From Colocasia esculenta (Eukaryota; Streptophyta; Magnoliopsida; Alismatales; Araceae): DNA of 64,000 nt. This document shows positions 1-10,243 of this stretch, piece after piece. How positions within the stretch are numbered: the first letter of the stretch is position 1; every line of letters starts with the position of its first letter. The notes below the pieces were generated by a model, which had not been told where the DNA came from, did no database searches, and was given only the letters and a program-made list of their open reading frames with translations. A program made the translations under genes and the position numbers. The stretch covers positions 149,743,371-149,807,370 of the forward strand of contig CM024757.1 in NCBI GenBank assembly GCA_014218235.1, in the 5' to 3' direction.

Positions 1-2781
1 GCTGAACTTCTGACATTTTATGAAGAAAGCGATAATCATTGAACATCTGGTAATGCTTGATCAGCTTGATTTCCTTCTGAATGAATGGACCCCATGTATT
101 CTTGTGGTGGATGACAAACCACTCAGATAGAGTTAGTGGGTGATCCCTGGGAGGAAATCTGTCAGATTTGGCAAGCAGATACTTCTTGTAGAGAGACTGA
201 TGGCCTTGAGACCACTGGTCTTCAGTCTTGGACTCAGCCATGGAAAAGATTTTGAACTGATTAGCTTTAGATAGAGGAGAAAGAGGAAGAACAATGGTGA
301 GGTGTTCTGTGAGGTTGAGGTGAGGAAGACCAAAAAGAACAGCAAATGTACATTTCTGTAGGAATTCACAATATAGGGATCTCCTTCTATTTTCAACAGA
401 AAGAGAGAACCAAAGAGGAGGAAATTTAGGTTCAGAAGAGAGAGCAAGGTCCTTGGAGACTTTCCTCTTCTTAGGAGTAGAACTAGAAGAGCCTGTCCTA
501 TGAATGTGAGTGCCAACAGTCAGGACTGAGTGAAGAATTGCTTCTTCAAACTCATCTTTGATGTTCTGAATAATGTGGCCTTGTACACAAGCACTCTCCG
601 GAATCAGAGTGATGAAGGAGGGAGGAGTAGGTGGATGAAGAGAAGAGAAAGAAGTAGGAGGAGGTGGTGTTGATGGTCTAGAAGATGATGGACTGGCAGA
701 GGAGATACCAACAGAAGAAATGATGCTAGAAGATCCTCAAAAATGGGAGGAGGAGGAGGAATAGAAGTAGAGGAGGTAGTGGAAGAAGTGTGTCTAGGAA
801 GGGGTTGCTTGAAGGTTTCAGGTGCTGGAGGGGCAGTGGAAGAAGAAGGAGGAGGAGGGGCTGGAGTCTGAAGAGGAGAAGAAGCAGGAGGCTCTGGGGG
901 CACAACAGCAGCTTCTACAGGTTCTTGAGATCTGGATTGCTGTGCCTCTGACTCCACTGGTCCTGATGGCCCTGACTCTCCAACTGATGGCCCTGGTGGC
1001 CCTGATTTCTCTTCAACTGGCCCTGTTGACCGGATAACTTCTTCAACAACTGGCCATGATGGCCCTGACTCCTCAAAAACTGGCCCTGATGGCCCTACAA
1101 CAAGCTCTTCTGATACTGATTGAGTGGGAGCAGGAGGGGCAGGAGAGGATAAATGCACCCTCACAAAGTCTGATAGATCTGTTACTAATTGCTTCAAGCT
1201 TCCCGGCTCACCTCTCATTTCCTGGAGTTCATTTTTCACTGCTCTAATTTCCTTTACTCCAGTGCTCTGACTAATGAAAATAGAAGAAATGTCAGACTAT
1301 TTAGAGCATAAGATCTCCCCTTGTGCATTTAATCTTTCAATTATAGGCTTCAGGTGCACAAGAATCTTCTTCTTCTTGGATCTTCGGTGTGCCTTCCTGG
1401 TTAGCAATGGAATTTTAGTGGCAACACCCTTGCTTCTATCATCTGAGCCACCAGCTGGCTCACCATCATCATCACTGGAGGTGCTCTCCTCTAAGCCTTC
1501 CATAAATTGCTCGGTAGCTGCACTGGCTGTGGGCTCCCCCTGAAGATCATGCTCCCCTTTAGTTGGAGCTTCCTTCATTTGAACATTTTCAGGCTCCCCC
1601 TGAAATGGAGCATCTTCCATTTGCAAGTCTTCACTGTGACCTGGAGCCACAACTTCTGGAATAACTGCTTCCTGACTTTCTTCCATATTAACATCTTTAG
1701 CAGGAATATTTGGGATGATTTTTACATGAGTCTCCTCTTGCTCCCCCTCAATATGAGCAACAGTCTCCAAAATTTCTTCAATAACAGATGCAATGACTGT
1801 TGAGGGTGTCTCAACTCCAGATGGCTGCCCAACGGGATCAATGTGTGCTGGCACAATATCCTCAATCCTCCTAGCAGGAGGTTCTTCAATTCTGACAGCA
1901 GCTTCTGCCTCTTCCTCCTGAACTGGTTGGGTTTCAGGAGCTTCACCAATTATAGCTTCTTCTTCAACCATAGAGTTCTTTGTCCACACACTTCCCACTA
2001 GAGTGAAGCCACTCTTTTTAAGGTTCTTGGACCAAATGGGCTGGCCCATTTTCTCCATCACTTCTCCCTTCAAATCAATGCCATAGTCCTTGAAAATCCT
2101 AGTCAGCAAATGGGCATATGGTAGAGATACATTCAATTTATTCTTCTTGTCCCATAGCATCTCTGCAGCAAACTTCATTCTCTCAATTATAACTTGAGCC
2201 ATATTGATATCCTATTTCTGGATGGCCCAAAACATCATATCGGAGTCACCTTTTGGACATGTGGAGAAAGTGGCACTCCCTGGCACTAATATCTGGCAGA
2301 CTATGAAATGAAGAATCCTGTTGAATGCATTCAGCTGGTTGATATCTATTTTTCCATCTTTCAACTTGTACTCTGTTCTGATGATACCTAATCCCTTTAC
2401 ATGAATGTCGACAGTGTCTACCCCACTGTGACCGACGGTAGATACACCAAACAGCCTCTCCAAAAGATCATAAGTGATATGGATGTGGGTACTTTTAACT
2501 GAGGAGAAGAGAGACCCATCTTCTTCTGTCTTCAGGCAGGTGTAGAACGTCTTGGCTAGGTCTGGGTAGCTAGCTTCAGATACAGTTACCATCTTCGTCC
2601 ACTTCATCCTTTCGATAGCTTCTATAATACTGTGCATCCCATTCTTCTCTAAATCTGCAATATCCACTGCCTTGTTACCACACATCTTGATCTTGACAGC
2701 TGCGAATCGTTCATGTTGCTCCACCGAGAGGAAGGCGATGTTGTAGCCTCCTACGCTGTTGAAACTCCCAGAAGCGGCCAT
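1..2781 (-). pseudogene. env-like ORF of SIRE-A (plant transposon-protein type), broken
   Basis: Third ORF of SIRE-A, downstream of pol, more than 900 codons and continuing left of the window. Likely start ATG at 2781 (MAASGSF). The first ~200 residues are a globular domain resembling the 'putative plant transposon protein' domain found in SIRE env-like ORFs. A conserved second part follows (1950-2202), then a long acidic Glu/Pro-rich stretch, then a Gly-Pro-rich repeat (950-1130), then a Ser/Pro-rich part. In-frame TAG codons lie at 2212-2214 and 1297-1299. A frameshift near 725-740 moves the reading to another frame, which stays open to position 1 and contains the basic motif PKKRKV (458-475). 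Function of these proteins is unproven. I see no clear signal peptide or membrane anchor, so 'env-like' refers to position, not demonstrated role. Confidence 0.75.
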
Positions 2782-3187
2782 GGAATCAAACAAGGAGAGT
2801 TCCGGGAGGATTGTTGCGAAGGAAGGAATAGAACCCCTCAAGAAATTTGAGTGGGAATAGAAAGATCCTTTGAAATCGCATAGAAATGATTCTGGAATCA
2901 ATAGGGTTTATCGCTCCAGGCAAGTCGAAAGAGATAATAGAGAGAGAGGAAATCGATGCGGCATGGATTACGGATTTAACGGCAGGTAATAAAGTTGCTT
3001 TTGAAACGCCAAAGTAATAAAGGCGGATAACGACAAAAGAGGAGAGAATGAAGCAAATAATAAATAATTTATTTTGAAACGACATAGCAACTTTATGAAG
3101 CAAGAAATAAGGGATTACTTAATTCCAGCGGGAAGGATAAGCATTATTCTGAAATTTTAATATTTCAGTTACATACAGACATATCTA
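2782..3187 (-). other. Spacer between pol and env-like ORF of SIRE-A
   Basis: About 400 bases without coding signal between the RNase H stop (3188) and the env-like start (2781). It is AT-rich with short repeated words around AAAACG and GGCGGATAACG. The position matches the post-pol spacers of SIRE-C and SIRE-E, but I see no clear palindrome array here. Confidence 0.55.
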
Positions 3188-3813
3188 TTACAAATTACAC
3201 ATGCCTAATTCCCTTCTAAGAGATGTAAATCTCTCTTCAGGTAAGGCTTTTGTAAAGATATCTGCTAACTAATTTGAAGTATCTACAAAAGAGACATTAA
3301 TGTTACCATTAGCTACATGATCTCTAATAAAATGATATCTGACCTCTATGTGTTTTGTTCTGGAGTGCTGAACTAAATTTTTTGTGAGATTGATTGCACT
3401 TGTGTTGTCACACAGCAATGGGATGGTCTTGATGTGTATTCCATAGTCTTCAAGCTGTTGTTTTATCCATAGGAGTTGAGTGCAATAGCTCCCAGCAACT
3501 ATGTATTTAGCTTCAGCTATTGATAGTGCTATTGAATTTTGCTTCTTTGAAGACCATGAAATCAAGCATCCTGCAAGAAATTGACAACCACCACTGGTGC
3601 TTTTTCTATCTACCTTGCATCCAACATAGTCAGCATCAGAATATCCTAATAAGTTAATTTCACATGATTTTGGATAGCATAAACCTAGGTCATGGGTTTT
3701 AGCTAAATATCTAAAAATCTTTTTAACAGATACTAGATGGGATTCTTTCGGATCAGACTGATATCTAGCACACATGCATACACTAAATAAAATATCAGGT
3801 CTACTGGCTATCA
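3188..3813 (-). pseudogene. RNase H domain of SIRE-A pol (3' part)
   Basis: C-terminal end of the Copia polyprotein. Visible motifs are the IASRPDI start of the connection to RNase H, YSDADYVGCKVDRKSTSG (first catalytic Asp), an AEAKY block where the family has AEAEY (the catalytic Glu is Lys here), CDNTSAI, HSRTKHIEVRYHFIRD and the closing LADIFTKALPEERFTSLRREL. A TAG at 3269-3271 replaces the Gln before LADIF. The natural stop is TAA at 3188-3190. The upstream half of pol resumes at 7119, and the sequence between is a solo LTR inserted in the SLLYLIASRPD block. Confidence 0.88.
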
Positions 3814-3818
3814 AGTAA

Positions 3819-6800
3819 TGTAAGGCCCTCTAATTTCCGTCGCATTAGTTGCAATTATGTGTGTATGTTTGTGCTTATGTATGTATGTACTTATTTACGT
3901 ACGTATTAATTAGTATAATTACGTATGCATATGTTTATATTAAGTATAAATAATGTATACATTGCATGATGATAGTGTGGATATAATACCATATACATAT
4001 TGCATGTATATACGCTTGATATGCATGGTTTTCTGCATAAATTAGGGTTCTGGCCGAAGGCCACCTTGGCGTCAAGCCCAGGCCGTTGAGCCAGTGTCAG
4101 CGTCCAGACATGGACGCCAACACTAACTCCGGCGTCCAGCGATCTGGACGCCAACTTCTCTGACCTGCATGCGTTGCAGAGCCAGAAAATCCGGGAGCAA
4201 GGCATGGCCTCCATTGGGGGGATGTCCCCCAACGGCTCTAAGGCTGTCTAATCGGTATGGTGAGTGGGTGAGGGGCTCTCATTAGGTCTGAACCCGGATT
4301 TGGCCTCTCCCACTTCTCATGTCACCTTGCAAGAGGAGAAATAGAGGAGAGAAAAACTCTAGGTGAGCTATGAGAAAAACCCCATTTTAGAACCCCCAAA
4401 TCCGACCACTTGGAGCTTGGTTTGGAGATCTACTGCGACAAGGAGGAAGCTGGAGCAAAGGAGAAGGCATCCCCATCATCCCCTCGGCGTGGAGATCACC
4501 CAGGAGCCCGGAGGAAGGCGATCTAGAGGGAGGTTCTGCAACTTCTTGGGACTGCCCAAGGAGGTCTTCACCAAGCCTTTAAATCCCTTAGAAGAATTTT
4601 TGAAAGGCAAGTGACCTATCTATGGTGTCCCCGTATGAGTCTAGGTGGTTTTTGTAATTTTTAAGGATTTTTCCTCGAGTCCTAGACCCTCCAATTCACC
4701 CAAGTTTCAGAGCTCGGGTCTGTGTTTTCTGCACAGACCTGGTTAGACGGCAAGATCCCTGGACGTCCAGTTTATGCTTGGCGTCCATCGACCATGCCGC
4801 TGACCTTGAGTCAGCGGCCAGAGACCGCCGCCTAGTTCTTCTAGACAGAACAGTGAGCTGTTCTGTCCCACTTATGCAGTAATTTCGGTATGTTTTATGC
4901 GATGAGGATATATGGTAAAGCTTATACTCTATGTATATGGTTAGTTGTGGTGTGTGAATGAATGTGGGATGTGAATGGTGAATGTAGGATAATGATATTT
5001 TGTGAACTTGTGAGCATGACTTGTAGGCAATTTTGCAAAATCCATGATTCATGATTTAGATGAGTGTGAATGCCTTAGTTTCGGTTTGATCATGAAGAAT
5101 AGTGGGTCAGCATATGCGTTTGTAAATTTTAGTAATTTATCCATGCTTGTGAAATTTGTAAATAAGCTCGGTTCGGTAAAATGAAAACATGCGAAAATGG
5201 TTTGTGATAATTGATCAATAGATGTATGAATTAGGGTAATGTTGTATTCTAGATTCATGCATATGTTAGTAACTTATGTTTAAATAGCAAGTGGCAATTT
5301 ACAAGATGTGTTAAACCCCGTGTTAAATTAAATTATGAACGGCATGCTAATTAGGTGTTTTATTTACTGTAAATTCCATGAAGCTCATAAAAATCTGAAA
5401 AATTGAGGGTATCATCTTGAACCCGAAAACAGCATGTGGTAAAAATGTCAGGTCATTTGGACCCGTAGATAAAGAGTTATGTGTTTTCATGTGAAATGTG
5501 AATAATTCGTACATATGATCGAAATGTAATTAGATTTTGTTTAAACCCAGCATGATTAGTGTGTTTACTGTGTGTTAAACCTTGAAACTCTGTAATACCA
5601 TGTTAGGAAAAAAATAGAGGATTTATGTGAGTGAGAAAGTGAATGTGATAAAAAAGTGTAAAGTGTAAAAACCATGTGTAAAACGGTAAATGTGTAAAAG
5701 TGTAATTGTGCCAATGTGATACTGCTTCCGAGAAGGCAGTGGAGCCGTATCAGGGAAAAGTCCCCCTGAGAAGGTTCATTGTGTTAAGTGACCCTAAGGG
5801 CATTAGGGGGAAATCCTGGAGGTGGACAAGTACCACTGGTTAGGGTGGAGACTTGTTCTCCCGGTCTGCGCAGTCCAAGAGTCGCCATTGTATTGCCTAG
5901 ATGGCGTCTATGTGATGTGATGTGTTTGTGTCCTTCTTTGGTGGTTTGGACTATGTGTCACGGCACCTAAAAATGTGTAAAGTGTAATGTGAAATGTGTA
6001 TGTGACCATGTGTAAATGTGTAAGTGACATGTGAATGTGTATGTGAAAAGTGTAGCCACGTGAAAAGAGGAAATTTGTGTAAAAGAAAATGTGAAATTCC
6101 CGATGTGTAAATGTGTTATTGAAACCATGTGAGACTAAATCTGAAACCATGTGAATTCAGAAAATGCATGTTATTATTCTCATGTTATGTGTACAAAGTG
6201 TTTAGAATCCATGGCAGGGACCATAAATGAATATGTGTGCAAAGTGGCATGATGGATTGTTCATATGTGAGGTTTTAAGCAACGTTGTAGCTCTCATGTG
6301 TAGATTTATAGTCATTGAACCATGTGAAATCAGCAACCTAAAGCATGTGAAAAAGTTATGTATGCACTTAAGAATATGTGGAATCCATGCAAATTGTGTT
6401 CCCTTTTCATGCATGTAAATTGTCCATATTGATAGCTCTCATGTTTGATTCGGTAAAAGATTAAAGTTCATGAGTAAATTGAATAGAGACCATGTGATAG
6501 GTGGATTTTATTTTAAAAATCTGAAAGCATGAGTTATGTATAAAATTGTAGAACTTTCATGATAGGTTGAAAACTCGAATTGACTAGCATGCTATGTGTT
6601 GCTAATTGTAATGTGCATGTAGAAACCACCAGGATTTGTATGTGTATATCATGAATAGTGTTGCTTGCTGAGTCCCTGGACTCACTCCTTGCTTCGGCGT
6701 ACAGGTATAGTTGGTGACACCGTACCCTTGGAGGAGGCAGCAGAGACGGACTCCGAGCGTGGAGACTAGCTAGTTTTTGGAGCTCTTTGTGATTGTGTAC

Positions 6801-7113
6801 TTCCTAGTATGTACTTGGAACATTGTACTAGAATTATCATGAGAAGAATGTATTATGTGGACATTATGTATTTCCATTTCAGTAATTTAATTTATGTGAA
6901 CTTTGGTTCCTTTTCTGGCAAATTGTAAACTGCATGTATGTTTAATGTGGATGATGAATGAATGGAGATAGTTCTCTTTTACTTCCGCTACTCTGTTGTA
7001 TATTCGCGTGTATCTCAGCTGTTTGTATCGTTGGGTAAATGTCCCACTGTGGCAGCACTTGTTATACCGACGTGGGTTGGTATAACCGTACCGGTATAAT
7101 GAGGGCCGTCACA
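3819..7113 (+). mobile_element. Gypsy-type solo LTR 1 (3.3 kb) in SIRE-A pol
   Basis: Starts TGTAAGGCCC and ends GGGCCGTCACA, flanked by exact 5-bp target-site duplications AGTAA (3814-3818 and 7114-7118). Removing it rejoins the RT/RNase H reading frame of SIRE-A exactly. There is no primer-binding site or internal domain, so it is a solo LTR left by LTR-LTR recombination. Near the left end are GCGTCC/GGACGC inverted repeats (4078-4155 and 4765-4790). At 5790-5900 lies a block shared with the Tekay LTR at 27630-27740, and at 6661-6690 a TGAGTC/GACTCA hairpin also seen near the end of that LTR. I see no gene inside it. Confidence 0.92.
5595..6165 (+). repeat. GTGTAAA-rich degenerate repeat inside solo LTR 1
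   Basis: The words ATGTGTAAA, GTGTAAAGTG and CATGTGAA recur many times on both sides of the conserved block at 5790-5900. It is a low-complexity repeat with no fixed period visible by eye. Confidence 0.6.
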
Positions 7114-7118
7114 AGTAA

Positions 7119-8205
7119 AGTAATGACCCTATCATACCTCTATAAAGTTTTTGATCAACTTTCTTACCTTCCTTATCACTATCTAACCTGGTGGATGTGC
7201 TCATTGGGGTGGACAGTGGTTTAGCATTGTCGAATCCAAATTTCTTCAGCAATTCTTTGATGTATTTTGCTTGACAAATATGTGTACCTTCTTTACCTTG
7301 CTTGATTTGTAATCCAAGAAAGTAGTTGAGCTCTCCCATCATGCTTATCTCAAATTCTCCCTACATAAGCTTTTCAAAATACTTACATAAGGATTCATCA
7401 GTAGAACCAAATATAATATCATCTACATAAATTTGCACAAGTAATATATTTTTGACTTTTGACTTAATGAAGAGTGTGCTATCCACCTGTCCTCTAGTAA
7501 AACCATGATTTAATAAGAATGCACTAAGTCTTTCATACCATGCTCTAGGTGCTTGTTTTAAACCATATAGAGCTTTATGCAGTTTGAAAACATGATTTCG
7601 ATACTCTAAATCATCAAAACCAAGAGGTTGTTCAACATAATCTTCCTCCTTTATATAACCATTTAAAAATGTGGATTTTACATCCATTTGATAGAGTTTC
7701 GAATCTAGTGCACATGCATATGCAAGTAGAATCCGAATAGCCTCTAGTCTAGCCACTAGTGCATAGGTTTCATCGAAATCTATGCCTTTCTCTTGGGAAT
7801 AGCCTTGAGCAACAAGTCTAGCCTTGTTTCTAGTAATAACACCAGCTTCATCCATTTTGTTCCTAAAAACCCATTTGGTGCCAATCACTGGATGATCTGA
7901 TGGTCTTGGAACAAGGGACCAAACTTGATTTCTCTTGAACTGATTTAGTTCATCTTGCATGGCTAAGATCCAAGATTTATCAGACAGTGCTTCATTGACT
8001 GTCTTCAGCTCGATTTGAGACACAAATGATAAATAATCACAAGGAATAACATTACCTCTAGTTCTTACCCCAACCGATGGATCTCCAATGATGTTGTCTT
8101 TTGGGTGATCCTTCCTGTATCTCCATTCCTTTGGAAGATCATCATGTGTAATTTATTTTTGTTGCAGTTCTCCTAAGGGTGGATCTTCATTATCCTTGAT
8201 AGATG
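7119..8205 (-). pseudogene. Reverse transcriptase domain of SIRE-A pol
   Basis: Copia-type RT. In order: the linker ending FVSQIEL, LNQFKRNQVWSLVPRP, VIGTKWVFRNKMDE, ARLVAQGYSQEKGIDFDETYALVARLEAIR, MDVKSTFLNGYIKEE, LYGLKQAPRAWYERL and the catalytic YVDDIIFGST. A TAG at 7361-7363 replaces Gln before GEFEISMMGELNYFLGLQ. The linker to integrase (8024-8205) holds another stop and a frame change near 8205. RT makes cDNA from the element RNA in cytoplasmic particles. The active-site Asp pair is intact but the ORF is not. Confidence 0.9.
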
Positions 8206-8210
8206 TGTCC

Positions 8211-9165
8211 TCAATTTGTCAGATACTTTTCTACATTTTCGTCATCACTATCTACTTCCTTTCTCAAGGAAGGGTTAGACTCATCAAAGATAACATTAAC
8301 GGTTTGTTCAATTAATAAGGTGCTTTTATTAAAAACTCTATAGCCTTTAGGTTTAGAAGTGTACCCCATGAAGATTCCTTCATCAGATTTGGAATCCAGC
8401 TTACCCAAGTCTTTCTTACCATTGTTGTGAATGAAGCATGGACATCCAAATGTTCTGAAGTGGTTGATCTTTGGCTTTCTTTGCTTGTAAAGCTCATATG
8501 CTGTCTTCTTCAGAATTGGTCTGATCATTACTCTATTTATGAAATAACATGTTGTGTTAAGAGCTTCTGCCCAGAAATATCTTGGAAGGATGTATTCTGA
8601 TAGCATGGTCCTGGCCATATCCAATAAAGTCCTATTCTTCCTCTCAGCTACTCCATTCTGTTGAGGTGTCCTTGGTGCTAAGAAGTTGTGTTATATACCT
8701 TGGTCATCACAAAATTCTGCAAATTTATTATTTTGGAATTCACCTCCATGATCTGAACGAATACTTATGATACTGAACTTCATGTCCTTTTGAACTACTT
8801 TACTAAACTTCACAAAACTTTCAAATGTGTCATCTTTGTGTTCCAAAAATGATACCCATGTAAATCTTGAATAGTCATCAACTATGACAAATCCAAAGTT
8901 CTTTCCTCCTAGGCTTGTAGTTCTCATAGGTCCAAACAAATCCATGTGTAGCAGTTCTAGTGGTTTGGAAGTAGTTACTACAGTCTTTGATTTGAAAGAA
9001 GATTTTGCATGCTTCCCTTTTGCGCATGGTTCACAGATGCCTTCAAATCTTGAGTTTATCTTTGGCAGACCTTCCACTAGATCATGTTTGATGAGCTTTC
9101 TTATTCCATTCAAGCTGCAATGACCTAATCTTCTGTGCCACAGTTCTGTATTCTATTCTTTGTTC
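8211..9165 (-). pseudogene. Integrase domain of SIRE-A pol
   Basis: Begins with the HHCC zinc-binding part (WHRRLGHCSLNG... CEPCAKGKH) and continues with HMDLFGPMRT (first catalytic Asp), DDYSRFTWVSFLEHK, IRSDHGGEF (second Asp) and, after a TAA near 8688-8690, the PQQNGVAERKNRTLLDMAR block (catalytic Glu). All three catalytic positions are retained. The C-terminal part ends in an acidic linker with a frameshift near 8205. Integrase inserts the cDNA and leaves 5-bp target duplications. Confidence 0.9.
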
Positions 9166-9695
9166 GCTACTAGGCAGATATCTTAATCCTTTAATTCTTC
9201 TAGATGTTGTACATAAAGATTCTTTTCTCTGTTGGCTTCAAATACAACTGCACCATCCTTGATAATTAGACACTTGGATTCCTGAAACATGATTTCATGA
9301 CCCTTGTCGCACAGCTGACTGATGCTGATGAGATTGTGCTTGAGTCCCTTGACGCACAGAACGTCTTCTATGAGGGTTCTGTCTTGACTTCCAATGGATC
9401 CACATCCAATGACTGACCCTTTTCCATTGTCGCCATAGGTTACTGTGCCTTGTTCACTCTTGATATGAAAAATAGCTTCTTGTTACCTGTCATATGCCTT
9501 GAGCACCCGCTGTCCAGGTACCATTTAGATGCTCTAAGGCTTCCCTTTTCATCAATATTTGCCATGAAGGCGAAGTTGGCCTTTTCTTCTTCTTCACTAC
9601 TGGAGCTTGACTCACTGTCTGAGTCACTCTCGTTGTTCCATGCAGCAGCCATGGCCTTCTTCTTGTATCTTTTGAATTTCTTTGAGTTCTCTTTC
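9166..9695 (-). pseudogene. Protease domain of SIRE-A
   Basis: Retropepsin-type aspartic protease. The catalytic motif is KWYLDSGCSRHMTG (around 9480-9525), followed by TYGDNGKGSVIGCGSIG and the conserved LKHNLISISQLCDKGH. An acidic Ser/Glu-rich hinge (SDSDSESSSSSEEEEK) precedes it and joins it to the gag zinc knuckle. Reading changes frame near 9440. It would process the polyprotein within the particle. Confidence 0.85.
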
Positions 9696-10238
9696 TTCTT
9701 GAACTCAGTTTTCTTTAATTTTGGACACTCAGCTTTGATGTGTCCAGGCTTCTTGCACTCATAGCATATCAGTTCTGGTTTCTTAATATCTTTGACTTCA
9801 GGTCTTTTAAAGTCTTTACCTTGCTTGAAGTATCTTCTTCATGATTGGTATTTCTTTTTGGCTAGAATGCGCTATAGTCTTCTAGAGAGAAAGGCTTCTT
9901 CATCTTCACTGCCTTCATCACTTCTTTCACTTTCTAACTCGTCCTCAGAACTACCTTCAGTTGCCTTTAGAGCATTGTTATGTTTCTTCCTACTAGAGGA
10001 TTCTCCAAGCCTTTCTATATTTATCTCATGAGCCATTAATGACCCAATGAGTTTCTCAAGTGACATTCTCCTAAGGTCGTTGGCTTCTTCAATGGCTGTC
10101 ACCTTTGGAGTCCATGAGGCTGGTAGGGATCTTAATATTTTTCTCACCATATCTCCGATATCATATGTTTTTCTAAGCCCAGCCAGACCGTTTGTGATGT
10201 CAGTGAATCTGTTGTACATTTGAGAAATGGACTCTCCA
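9696..10238 (-). pseudogene. gag of SIRE-A, C-terminal half with zinc knuckle
   Basis: Residues from MYNRFTDITNGLAGL through RKILRSLPASWTPKVTAIEEANDL to LIGSLMAHEINIERLGESS belong to the conserved Copia gag core. A CCHC zinc knuckle of the form C-x2-C-x4-H-x4-C (CYECKKPGHIKAEC) lies at 9725-9776. The N-terminal half is at 13862-14247, separated by solo LTR 2. Gag packages element RNA. Confidence 0.88.
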
Positions 10239-10243
10239 GATTG

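Noticed and set aside
133..516. A 127-codon minus-strand frame of Leu/Phe-rich character in the SIRE-A env-like region
   Set aside because: Another minus-strand frame is open to position 1, continues the env-like ORF and has balanced composition; the Leu-rich frame is its shadow.
4363..4614. An 83-codon frame in solo LTR 1 with a plausible ATG
   Set aside because: No domain, no counterpart seen in related LTRs, and located in an LTR leader region.
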